Assembly: GCA_031844405.1 (NCBI GenBank)
Contig: JAUZVC010000003.1
Span: 310,001 to 374,000, forward strand
Source of the DNA: Knoellia sp031844405
Lineage (GTDB): Bacteria > Actinomycetota > Actinomycetes > Actinomycetales > Dermatophilaceae
Length of the DNA stretch: 64,000 nt
Reading direction: 5' to 3'
The notes beneath the pieces are model-generated. The model had not been told where the DNA came from. It saw only the letters and a program-made list of their open reading frames with translations, and did no database searches. Below, in pieces: positions 45,476 through 53,780 of this stretch. Made by a program: the position numbers and the translations under genes. The first letter of the stretch is position 1; each line of letters starts with the position of its first letter.

Positions 45476-46813
45476 ATGGCGTTCAACTACGGACAGTTCG
45501 TCAGCAGTGGCGTCGGCAAGCAGCTGGCCACGACGCTCGGCCTGCCCCGCCCCTCGCGGCTGCGCCGCCACACGCTCGGTGGCTCGCTGGTCCCCGGCGA
45601 GGTCCTCGTCGCCGGGCACGGTGACGCCCCCGTCGCCGAGCGGGTGCGCCACCTCCTCGCCGACGCCGGTGTCACGGTGGCCTCGCAGCCCTCGACCTCG
45701 GTCGCCGGGGTCGTGCTCGACCTCACCGCCATCGAGTCGCCCGCCGACCTCGAGACCCTGCGCGCGGTCGTCGGACCGGCGCTCAGGACGCTCGCACCCA
45801 CGGGCCGGGTCATCGTCATCGGTCGCCCGCCCGAGTCCGCGACGTCGGTCGCGCAGGCTGCCGCGCGCCGGGCCGTCGAGGGCATCGTGCGCTCGGTGGG
45901 CAAGGAGATGCGCGGCGGCGGCACGGCCAACACCGTGCTCGTGGCCGAGGACGCCGACGCCGGTGTCGACGCGACCATCCGCTTCCTGCTGTCGGGACGC
46001 TCGGCCTACGTGTCGGGGCAGGTCTTCCACGTCACCGCACCGGTCGGCGAGCTCGTGGCCCCCGCCGACTGGGACCAGCCGCTCGCCGGCAAGGTCGCGG
46101 TCGTCACCGGGGCCGCACGCGGCATCGGCGCGGCCATCGCCGAGACCCTCGCGCGCGACGGTGCGACGATCCTTGCGGTCGACGTCCCCGCCGCCGGCGG
46201 CCCGCTCGCCGAGGTCGCCAACCGCGTGGGCGGCACGGCGCTCCAGCTCGACGTCACCGCCGAGGACGCTGGCGCCCGGATCGTCGAGCACGCCCAGGCC
46301 CGCCACGGTGGGTTCGACATCGTCGTGCACAACGCCGGCATCACCCGCGACAAGCTGCTCGCCAACATGGACGCCGACCGCTGGGACTCCGTCCTCCAGG
46401 TGAACCTGCTGTCGATCCTGCGGATGAACGAGTCGCTCGTGCCGGCGATCAACGACGGCGGGCACATCGTCAACGTCTCCTCGACGTCCGGTGTCGCGGG
46501 CAACCGCGGTCAGAGCAACTACGCGGCCACCAAGGCCGGCGTCATCGGCATGACGGCGGCCCTCGCCGCCGACAAGCGCGTCCTCGACAAGGGCATCACC
46601 GTCAACGCCGTCGCCCCCGGCTTCATCGAGACCGAGATGACGGCCAAGGTGCCGCTCGCCACCCGCGAGGTCGGCCGGCTCATGAACTCGCTGTCGCAGG
46701 GCGGCCAGCCCGTCGACGTGGCCGAGACGATCGGCTACTTCGCGTGGGACGCCAACCGCGGCGTCAGCGGCACGACGGTGCGCGTCTGCGGCCAGATGCT
46801 CATGGGCGCCTGA
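45476..46813 (+). CDS. fabG: High-molecular-weight 3-oxoacyl reductase (FabG4-like)
   Basis: 445 residues: ~200-residue N-terminal flavodoxin-like domain without clear motifs, then an SDR domain with TGAARGIG (211-218), NAGITRDK, the catalytic serine in NVSSTSG and YAATK. Classical FabG is ~245 residues; the extra N-terminal domain marks the FabG4 type, which uses NADH and acts on acyl-CoA. Starts 3 bases after the thiolase stop; overlaps the hydratase start. Confidence 0.92.
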   Translation: MAFNYGQFVSSGVGKQLATTLGLPRPSRLRRHTLGGSLVPGEVLVAGHGDAPVAERVRHLLADAGVTVASQPSTSVAGVVLDLTAIESPADLETLRAVVGPALRTLAPTGRVIVIGRPPESATSVAQAAARRAVEGIVRSVGKEMRGGGTANTVLVAEDADAGVDATIRFLLSGRSAYVSGQVFHVTAPVGELVAPADWDQPLAGKVAVVTGAARGIGAAIAETLARDGATILAVDVPAAGGPLAEVANRVGGTALQLDVTAEDAGARIVEHAQARHGGFDIVVHNAGITRDKLLANMDADRWDSVLQVNLLSILRMNESLVPAINDGGHIVNVSSTSGVAGNRGQSNYAATKAGVIGMTAALAADKRVLDKGITVNAVAPGFIETEMTAKVPLATREVGRLMNSLSQGGQPVDVAETIGYFAWDANRGVSGTTVRVCGQMLMGA

Positions 46814-47670
46814 TGGGCCAGCAGGAGACGTTCGACTCCGCCCCCACGCTCGCCAAGGTCTTCGTGCGGGCCGCAGTGGCCGGCAAGAAGTCGGGGTCGA
46901 CGCTCCCCGCGAGCGAGCTCGTGCTCAAGGGACATGCCGTCGACCGCGAGCACCTGCTCGACTACCAGCGGCTCTGCGGCTTCGGCGTCGACGACGTCCT
47001 GCCGCACACCTACCCGCACGTCCTCGGGTTCCCGCTGCAGGCCGAGCTCATGGCGCGCAAGGCCTTCCCGCTGCCGCTCGTCGGGCTCGTCCACGTCGAG
47101 AACGCCATCACCGTCCGGCGGACCCTCACCGCCGATGACGTCCTCGACGTCGCGGTGCACGCGGAGGACCTGCGCGACCACCCCAGGGGCCGGCAGGTCG
47201 ACCTCGTCACCGAGGTGAGTGTCGACGGCGAGTCCGTCTGGAGCGGCCGGTCGACCTACCTCGCCCGCGGCCGGGGCAACCCGGACGCCGAGCGAGGCAC
47301 GGAGGCGCCGCCCATCCCGGCCGGTGTCGCCGCCGCGCGCTGGCGCCTGCCGGGCGACCTCGGACGCCGGTATGCCGCCGTCTCGGGTGACGTCAACCCC
47401 ATCCACATGCACCCGCTCACCGCGAAGGCGATGGGCTTCCCCAGGGCCATCGCGCACGGGATGTGGACCTCGGCCCGTGTGCTCGCTGCGCTCGGCCGGT
47501 CGGTCAACGGCCCGAGCACGTCGCACGTGTGGTTCCGCAAGCCGGTGCTGCTGCCCGGGTCGGTCGACCTCGTCGTCGACCGCTCCGCGTCACCCGTCGT
47601 CGCCGGGCTGCGGTCGACCCGGAAGCCCGAGACCGAGCACCTCGTCCTCACCCTCAGTCACTCGGGGTGA
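46813..47670 (+). CDS. MaoC-family (R)-specific enoyl-CoA hydratase (HtdX-like)
   Basis: 285 residues, double hot-dog. The C-terminal half carries the hydratase-2 motif YAAVSGDVNPIHMHPLTAKA (Asp and His catalytic). Together with the FabG4-like reductase it would interconvert 3-oxo-, (R)-3-hydroxy- and enoyl-CoA. TGATG overlap with fabG. The 3' end overlaps the convergent S9 peptidase by 17 bases. Confidence 0.9.
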   Translation: MGQQETFDSAPTLAKVFVRAAVAGKKSGSTLPASELVLKGHAVDREHLLDYQRLCGFGVDDVLPHTYPHVLGFPLQAELMARKAFPLPLVGLVHVENAITVRRTLTADDVLDVAVHAEDLRDHPRGRQVDLVTEVSVDGESVWSGRSTYLARGRGNPDAERGTEAPPIPAGVAAARWRLPGDLGRRYAAVSGDVNPIHMHPLTAKAMGFPRAIAHGMWTSARVLAALGRSVNGPSTSHVWFRKPVLLPGSVDLVVDRSASPVVAGLRSTRKPETEHLVLTLSHSG

Positions 47671-49537
47671 AGCCGAAGACCCGTCCGTAGAAGGCGAGCT
47701 CGCGGCTCAGCGAGTCCTCGATCGCCGACGCCGCGCGGAAGCCGTGGCCCTCGTCGGGATAGAGGACGAGGTCGACGTCCTGCCCGGCGGCCCGCATCGC
47801 AGCAGCCATCGACTCGGCCTGCGCAGGCGGGACGACCTCGTCGATGCCCCCCTGGAGCAGCAGCACGGCGCCGTGCACCAAGTCGAGGTGGTGGATCGGC
47901 GAGCGGTCGACGTAGGTCTCCTTCGCCTCGGGGTAGGGGCCGACCATCTGGTCGAGGTAGCGCGACTCGAACTTGTGCGTGTCGGTCGCGAGCGCCTCGA
48001 GGTCGGCCACGCCGAAGTAGCTCGTGCCGGCAGCGAAGGCGTCGCTCGTCGTGAGCGCCCTCAGGACGGCATACCCTCCGGCGCTGCCACCGCGGATGGC
48101 GAGCCGCGCGCCGTCGACGAGTCCCGCCTCGGCGAGCGAGCGGGCGCCGGTGATGATGTCGTCGTTGTCGATGACGCCCCACCGCCCGCGGAGCCGGTTG
48201 CGGTAGGCACGGCCGTAGCCGGTGCTCCCGGAGTGGTTGACGTCGAGCACGGCGAAGCCGCGCGTCGTCCAGAAGGCGCGTCCCAGCTGGAGCGCGGCCT
48301 CCGTCCGCGCCGTAGGCCCACCGTGCGCGAGCACGAGCAGCGGCGGCAGCTCGCCCTCGGGTCCGGTCGCGTCCGGCGACGCCGGTGGGAGGAAGACGCC
48401 GTGCGCCTCGAGCCCCTCGCTGTTGGTCCAGGTCCACGGCTGCGCCGTGCTCGCGTATGCCGGGTCGAGACCCTCGTCGCGGCTGCGCCTCAGCGGCGTC
48501 CATGGTCCTTCGACCGGGCCGCGCACGATGACGGGCAGCTCCGACAGGGTGCCCACGCGGAATGCCACCTCCTCACCCGTGGCCTGGAGGTGGTCGAACT
48601 GGACGCCGTCGACGTCGAGCTCCGTGATGCCGCCCGACCCGGGGTCGAGGACGCCGAGGTGGCCGGTCTCGTCGGCCCACCAGTGGACGAGGGCACGTCC
48701 GTCGTCGAGGAGTGCGACGTCGCTCATGCCGAGCACCCACTGCGGCGTCATGAGGTCGGCCTCGACCGAGTGCAGGGTCTTGGTTCCGGAACCGGTGTGC
48801 CGCTTGAGGTTCCACCACCCGGAGTCGTCGGACGCGAACCAGAGCGAGCCGTCCTGAGCGAAGACCGGCTGGCCGACGGACACCTCGTCGTCGCCGGCCA
48901 CGACCGACCAGTCGAGGGGGCCATCCTCCGTGAGGGTCGCGCGTCGCAGCGTCGTCGTGTCCCACGGCATGTTCGGGTGGTCCCACGTCACGACCGCGAC
49001 CTGGCTGCCGTCGGCGGAGAGGGCCGCGCGCGAGACGAAGTCGGTGCCTTCCCAGAGCACCCGCCCGCCGTCGGCGTTGTCGCCGTCGAGGGTGAGCCGC
49101 ACGAGGGTGTTGACGGGTTCACCGTCGCCGGAGTGGTCCTCGCGCACGGCGAGCACGAACCCGTCGCCGAGCACGAGGCCGCCGTAGCGGAACCCTCCTT
49201 CGGGGGTGATGGCGCGCAGCTCGCCGTCCTCGACGACGTGGACGCGCAGGTCCGGGATCGTGGCGACGACGACGACACCGGACCGGACGGCATACGCGCC
49301 GCCGCCGTACTCGTGCACGCGGGACCGCACGTTGACGCCCTCGCCCACGACGTCCTCGACCTCGCCGGTCGCCCCGACGTGCCGGACGAGCGCGACGCGG
49401 CCGGCCTCCCACGGGCGCGACTCGAGCCAGTAGGTGTCGGCGCCGTCGACGCGGACCTCGTCGAGGGTGCGGGTGGCCGCGGTGAGCGCGGACGGGGAGA
49501 GGGGGGACGGCCAGGAGCCGTGGGGCAGGACGGTCAT
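47654..49537 (-). CDS. S9-family prolyl oligopeptidase-like serine peptidase
   Basis: 627 residues without a signal peptide, so cytoplasmic. N-terminal beta-propeller (~30-370) and C-terminal alpha/beta hydrolase with Ser485 (GGSAGG), Asp566 (GGIDEVVPP) and His598 (DEGHGF). Cleaves short peptides, possibly as dipeptidyl- or acylaminoacyl-peptidase. ATG at 49537. Alone between convergent and co-directional neighbours. Confidence 0.92.
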   Translation of the reverse strand: MTVLPHGSWPSPLSPSALTAATRTLDEVRVDGADTYWLESRPWEAGRVALVRHVGATGEVEDVVGEGVNVRSRVHEYGGGAYAVRSGVVVVATIPDLRVHVVEDGELRAITPEGGFRYGGLVLGDGFVLAVREDHSGDGEPVNTLVRLTLDGDNADGGRVLWEGTDFVSRAALSADGSQVAVVTWDHPNMPWDTTTLRRATLTEDGPLDWSVVAGDDEVSVGQPVFAQDGSLWFASDDSGWWNLKRHTGSGTKTLHSVEADLMTPQWVLGMSDVALLDDGRALVHWWADETGHLGVLDPGSGGITELDVDGVQFDHLQATGEEVAFRVGTLSELPVIVRGPVEGPWTPLRRSRDEGLDPAYASTAQPWTWTNSEGLEAHGVFLPPASPDATGPEGELPPLLVLAHGGPTARTEAALQLGRAFWTTRGFAVLDVNHSGSTGYGRAYRNRLRGRWGVIDNDDIITGARSLAEAGLVDGARLAIRGGSAGGYAVLRALTTSDAFAAGTSYFGVADLEALATDTHKFESRYLDQMVGPYPEAKETYVDRSPIHHLDLVHGAVLLLQGGIDEVVPPAQAESMAAAMRAAGQDVDLVLYPDEGHGFRAASAIEDSLSRELAFYGRVFGFTPSD

Positions 49538-49587
49538 GCGGCCAAACTAACCGGCCGTGGCAGACCGTCGTCGGGACCCGCGCCGGG

Positions 49588-50643
49588 TCAGGGGCGGAAG
49601 TACCCGGCGAGGTCGGCGATGAGGTGGGTGCTGCCGCTGGCGTTCCAGAAGCTCACGCGGCCCCTGGTGCCCACCTTGACGGTGACGAGGTTGGCGTCGG
49701 TGGCACCCCGGGCGAGGTTGAGGTTGGAGACGTTGGGTCGGGTGCTCCCCGTCGGCCAGGCGGTGACGTAGGTCGATGCGGTGGGTCCGGTGCCGGTGAG
49801 GTTGAGGGTGACCGCGGTGGCATCGGCGGGGATGCCCGGGACGGTGAGGGTCACCACCGCCCCCGGCCCGACCGGCGCTCTTGGAGCGCCGGTGCCGATG
49901 CGGGTGTCGAGGACCCGGTGCGGTGAGCCGGGATAGTAGGCCGCGGAGGCCGAGGGGGAGTAGTGGCCGGCGAGGTCGGCGATGAGGTGGGTGCTGCCCG
50001 CGGCGTTCCAGAAGCTCACCCTCCCGCCTGAGCCGACCTTGACGGTGACGAGGTTGGCGTCGGTGGCGCCCCGGGCGAGGTTGAGGTTGGACGCGTTCGG
50101 CCGCGTCGTGTCGGCCGGCCAGGCGGTGACCCAGGTCGAGGCGGTGGGCGCTGTGCCGGTGAGGTTGAGGGTCACCGCGGTCGTGTCGGCGGGCAGGCCC
50201 GGGACGGTGAGGGTGACGAGCTCTCCGGGGCCCACCGGTGCCTGAGGAACCCCGGTGCCGGTGCGGGTGTCGAGGACCCGGTTCGGTGAGCCCGGGCTGT
50301 AGGCCGCGGAGCCGGAGGGGGAGTAGTGGCCGGCGACGTCGGCGACGAGGTGGGTGCTGCCCGAGGCGTTCCAGAAGCTCACCCGGCCGCCCGAGCCGAC
50401 CATGACGGTGACGAGGTTGGCGTCAGTGGCGCCTTTGGCGAGGTTGAGGTTGGAGGCGTTCGGCCGGGTGGTGCCGGTCGGCCAGGCGGTGACGTAGGTC
50501 GAGGCCGTGGGCGCGGTCCCGGTGAGGTTGAGCGTGACCGCGGTGGCGTCGGCGGGCAGGCCGGGGATCGTGAGGGTGACCGTGGCCCCCGGGCCGACCG
50601 GCGCCTTCGGGACCCCGGTGCCGGTGCGGGTGTCGAGGACCCG
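49588..50643 (-). repeat. Three 363-bp in-frame tandem repeats
   Basis: Copies end at 49917, 50280 and 50643 (the gcgggtgtcgaggacccg anchor recurs at exactly 363-base steps). They are highly similar at the DNA level, which points to recent duplication or gene conversion. The last copy is slightly shorter (330 bases), ending the protein. Confidence 0.92.
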
Positions 50644-52365
50644 CGAAGGATCGCGTGCGACGAAGCGTCCCGGGGGCGCGGTGCCGGTGAGCGTGGCACT
50701 CATCGTCGGCGCGCACCCGCCGGTCGCCGTCATCGCGGCCGGGGTCGGCGTGCCGTCGTTGAGCCGGGTGCTCGGCGTCGTCGCCGAGCTGAGCCTCGTC
50801 TGGCCGAGGACTCCGTGCCACGCGTCATCCTCCCCGCCCCGGTAGCCGGGGAAGTCGAGACCCTCGAACCCGTCGGCCTCGACGACGTCGACGAGGCGGT
50901 TGCCGTCCACCGAGTTGTCCGGCTGCCTCTCGTTGACGTGGTAGACGACGAGCCCGCACCCGGGCAGGGCGATGTCGGCACCGGTCCGCTGCCGGTTCTC
51001 GACGAGGAAGTACTCGCCCCGGCCCGAGCCGGTCCACGAGTACTCCGGTCCGTCGGGGTCGGGCAGCAGGCGGTAGACGCTCGTCCCGGTCGAGGCCTGC
51101 TCGAGGTTCACGGACCGAGTGCCCACCACCTCGATGGGGTCGACCCACCCCTGGACGCTCCGGCTCCACGCGTCGGGCAGGGTCGGGGCGTCACCCGCGA
51201 GCACGCTGCTGGGCTTGGTGCCCCAGCTGCCCGCGGCCATGAGACTCCACTCGCCGACCCCTGCCGACGACTGGTCGATGTCGTAGAGGTCGGGCCAGCC
51301 GAGGTCGTGGCCGAGCTCGTGCGCCATGATCCCGATGGTCGCCGGGTGGGCCTCCGCCGGGACGCTCTTCTCGCAGTGGGACTCACCGAACTGCGTGTAG
51401 CCCTCGCTGCCGACCACCTTGCCGTCGACTGTCGGTGCGCCGGACCCGATCGCCCACTGGTGGCCCCAGACGTTCGGGGTGCACGAGTCGGTCCCGCCGT
51501 ACGAGCCCTCGTAGCCGGCGGCGATGACCGTGACATGGAGCTCGTCCGGCTCGATGACGCCCGAGCCGTCGGTGTCGTAGGCGGAGAAGTCGACGAAGGG
51601 GTCGGCCTTCTTGATCGCCTCGGCTGTCACCGTCCACGCACGACCGTCGACGTTGTCGAAGTAGTTGGGGTGGTTCATCGGCAGGGTGACCCACCCCACG
51701 ACCCCGTCGTTCGCGGTCCCCGACGACTCGGTTGCGGGGGTGAGGTCGAGTGCGTTGGCGCTGGCCGTGCGATAGAACGAGCGGACGCTGTCCGTGGCGC
51801 CGAAGAACCTCGCGCTCCACTGCGCGGGCGTGGAACCGACCGTCGACCGGTTGAGGAACTGGGCGAGGATGACGAGCGTCCGCTGAGCCCCCGCGGAGCC
51901 CATGCGCGGCAGCGCGCCTTCCGGTGCGTCGACCCTGTCCTTCACTGGTCGGAGCCCCTTCGCCACCGACGGTGCCACCGCGCTCCGGGTGACGCGCGAT
52001 CCCGACGGGGCCGGCTGCCCGGCGTGGTCGAGCCGAGTGGCGAAGCGCCACGTGCCGGCCGTGTCGCGGGCGACAGCGGCGTCGCCCACCGTCCACCAGT
52101 GCCGTGCCGCGTCGCCGCGCTGACGTGCGGTGAACGTCGTGCCGTCGGGCTGGACGAGGGTCTGCGGGGCAGGGTTGACGGGAGCGCCCCGGACCTCACG
52201 GACCTGTCGGCCCGTGTCGAACCGTCGGGCGTCGACGTGTGTGGACGCCGTGCTGGGTGCCGTGGGCGCCCCGACGGGCTCCTGCGCCGTCGCCACCGCG
52301 GAAGGGACGCCGACGAGGACGGCCACCGCCGTCGCCACGAACGAGCCACGCCACGTCAGAGCCAT
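49588..52365 (-). CDS. Secreted M6-type metalloprotease with three C-terminal repeats
   Basis: 925 residues. Signal peptide 1-27 (VATAVAVLVGVPSAVATAQ), prodomain, M6-type catalytic domain with zinc motif HELGH (349-353) and downstream WPDLYD, plus a DTDGSGVIEPDE calcium-like loop (~264-275). After ~560 come three 121-residue repeats, each starting RVLDTR and ending ADxAGHY/F. Immune-inhibitor-A relatives degrade host or environmental proteins. The ATG at 52365 has AGGTG eight bases upstream; the ATG two codons earlier is too close to it. Confidence 0.9.
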   Translation of the reverse strand: MALTWRGSFVATAVAVLVGVPSAVATAQEPVGAPTAPSTASTHVDARRFDTGRQVREVRGAPVNPAPQTLVQPDGTTFTARQRGDAARHWWTVGDAAVARDTAGTWRFATRLDHAGQPAPSGSRVTRSAVAPSVAKGLRPVKDRVDAPEGALPRMGSAGAQRTLVILAQFLNRSTVGSTPAQWSARFFGATDSVRSFYRTASANALDLTPATESSGTANDGVVGWVTLPMNHPNYFDNVDGRAWTVTAEAIKKADPFVDFSAYDTDGSGVIEPDELHVTVIAAGYEGSYGGTDSCTPNVWGHQWAIGSGAPTVDGKVVGSEGYTQFGESHCEKSVPAEAHPATIGIMAHELGHDLGWPDLYDIDQSSAGVGEWSLMAAGSWGTKPSSVLAGDAPTLPDAWSRSVQGWVDPIEVVGTRSVNLEQASTGTSVYRLLPDPDGPEYSWTGSGRGEYFLVENRQRTGADIALPGCGLVVYHVNERQPDNSVDGNRLVDVVEADGFEGLDFPGYRGGEDDAWHGVLGQTRLSSATTPSTRLNDGTPTPAAMTATGGCAPTMSATLTGTAPPGRFVARDPSRVLDTRTGTGVPKAPVGPGATVTLTIPGLPADATAVTLNLTGTAPTASTYVTAWPTGTTRPNASNLNLAKGATDANLVTVMVGSGGRVSFWNASGSTHLVADVAGHYSPSGSAAYSPGSPNRVLDTRTGTGVPQAPVGPGELVTLTVPGLPADTTAVTLNLTGTAPTASTWVTAWPADTTRPNASNLNLARGATDANLVTVKVGSGGRVSFWNAAGSTHLIADLAGHYSPSASAAYYPGSPHRVLDTRIGTGAPRAPVGPGAVVTLTVPGIPADATAVTLNLTGTGPTASTYVTAWPTGSTRPNVSNLNLARGATDANLVTVKVGTRGRVSFWNASGSTHLIADLAGYFRP

Positions 52366-52474
52366 CGTCATCACCTCGGGACCTGCGACGGCACGGCCCG
52401 GTGGCCACGCGTCGCCCCCGGATTCTGCCACCGCGCCGACGACGACTCGCCGTGGTGGGGAAAGTGCGGAGAAC

Positions 52475-53227
52475 TCAGATGCGGTGGTGCACCCACACGC
52501 CCGGCTCGACGTAGACCGCATGGTCGTGCTCGACGCTCACGTGCACCGGGTTGAGCGCGAAGGGGACCTCGACGTCGCCGGACCGATCGAACGGCAGCCC
52601 GGTCCAGCCACGCCACTCGGCGAGGGTCCCGGAGATCGTCATCGCACGCGGGCAGACCTTGACGACCTCGCCACCGACCCGGACGTGCAGCCGCAGCCAC
52701 GGGTCCTCCGGCAGCCCGTCCTCGCGCAGCCGGGTGACGTAGTCGGTCATCGGCAGGTGCGGGTGGAGGTGCTTGGAACTCGGCCGCACAGGCGCGACGA
52801 GGTCGTGGAACCCGTGGCGCGCGGCGTTCCGGCGCTTGTGCTCGAGCATGACCGAGGCGAGCCCGGTGCCCTGGAGGTCCTTGCGGATCGCGACCTCGAG
52901 CGCGGACACGTGCGTCGGCGCGCGCCCTGCCACCTCGTCGTACCACGCCCACGTGATGACGCCGTCCCACCCGTCGTCGGGCAGCTCGCTGCGCCCGAGG
53001 TCCTTCCCCATCGCGAACGGGATCGAGTGCGACTTCGCGACGAGCCGCCCCGGGTCCGCCGCGTCCCACGCGACGAGGGTCCACGCGGCGAACGTCGTCG
53101 CGGCCCGCGAGTAGTACTGGTCGCTCACCGGGTCCCACTTCATGAACTCCGGCCACGGGTCGTCGAACTCCCGCAGCAGCGGAGCGAGGTCCGGGCGGTC
53201 GGCGAGGCTGGCGACGACGAGCTCCAT
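52475..53227 (-). CDS. GNAT-family N-acetyltransferase-like protein
   Basis: 250 residues. The central VSALEVAIRKDLQGTGLASV resembles the GNAT acetyl-CoA motif (R/Q-x-x-G-x-G/A) in relaxed form. No substrate clue. The ATG at 53227 is chosen over an in-frame start 12 codons upstream, giving the usual hydrophobic first strand MELVVASL. Neighbours run the same way but have no clear functional link. Confidence 0.78.
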   Translation of the reverse strand: MELVVASLADRPDLAPLLREFDDPWPEFMKWDPVSDQYYSRAATTFAAWTLVAWDAADPGRLVAKSHSIPFAMGKDLGRSELPDDGWDGVITWAWYDEVAGRAPTHVSALEVAIRKDLQGTGLASVMLEHKRRNAARHGFHDLVAPVRPSSKHLHPHLPMTDYVTRLREDGLPEDPWLRLHVRVGGEVVKVCPRAMTISGTLAEWRGWTGLPFDRSGDVEVPFALNPVHVSVEHDHAVYVEPGVWVHHRI

Positions 53228-53281
53228 GCCCGAACGGTAGGGCGGCACGGCTCCCTGCCGCACGCCTATTTCGGGTTCGGC

Positions 53282-53611
53282 TCAGGCGTCGTCGACGGCC
53301 ATCTCGCCCAGCTCGGACCACTCGGTCCCCGGCACGGTGGCGTTGACGATGCGCGGCGTCGCGGCGAGGTGCGGCGGCAGGTGGCGCTGGGCCGCACGGA
53401 AGTGGTCCGAGCCGACGTGCGCCGCCCCGGCCTCGTCGTCGCGGAACGCCTCGACGAGGACGTACTCGTTGGGGTCGTCGAGGCTGCGCGACCAGTCGAA
53501 CCACAGGCACCCGGGCTCGGCGCGGGTCGCCTCGGTGAACTCGCGCGAGATCTCGGGCCAGCGGTCGGCGTGCTCGGGACGGACGAGGAAGCGGGCGGTG
53601 ATGAAGATCAA
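53282..53611 (-). CDS. ABM-domain (YgiN-like) monooxygenase/quinol-related protein
   Basis: 109 residues, one dimeric ferredoxin-like ABM domain (FITARFLVRPEHADRWPEIS, EPGCLWFDWSRSLDDPNEYV, EAFRDDEAGAAHVGSDHF). Such small proteins oxidise aromatic polyketides or quinols, or detoxify. ATG at 53611 with ggagccctc upstream. Function unproven. Confidence 0.87.
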   Translation of the reverse strand: MIFITARFLVRPEHADRWPEISREFTEATRAEPGCLWFDWSRSLDDPNEYVLVEAFRDDEAGAAHVGSDHFRAAQRHLPPHLAATPRIVNATVPGTEWSELGEMAVDDA

Positions 53612-53715
53612 GAGGGCTCCTTCGGGTGGCGTGTTGCGGTGTCGTCGAGGCGGGTTCGACCCTAGCCACAGCGTCGGAACTGCGTCGCACCCCTCCTACG
53701 GCGGCGGATAGCATC

Positions 53716-53751
53716 GGTATGCCGTGTCGGGACGTCCGCGCACGGCATACC
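53716..53751. promoter_or_regulatory. Inverted pair of GGCATAC elements upstream of thrS
   Basis: GGTATGCCGTG, 14-base spacer, CACGGCATACC: perfect 11-bp arms built from two facing copies of the dispersed 9-mer, 30 bases before the thrS GTG. It could form a hairpin in the mRNA leader or act as a DNA site. No T-box features (specifier loop, antiterminator) were seen. Confidence 0.7.
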
Positions 53752-53780
53752 TTCCGCAGTTCCCACCCCAGGAGAAGCCT

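Noticed and set aside
49588..50643. Insertion or mobile element in the protease gene
   Set aside because: The repeats are in frame, encode a domain also found singly elsewhere, and have no transposase or terminal inverted repeats.
53612..53780. T-box leader before thrS
   Set aside because: No specifier loop, T-box sequence or antiterminator; only the inverted 9-mer pair is present.
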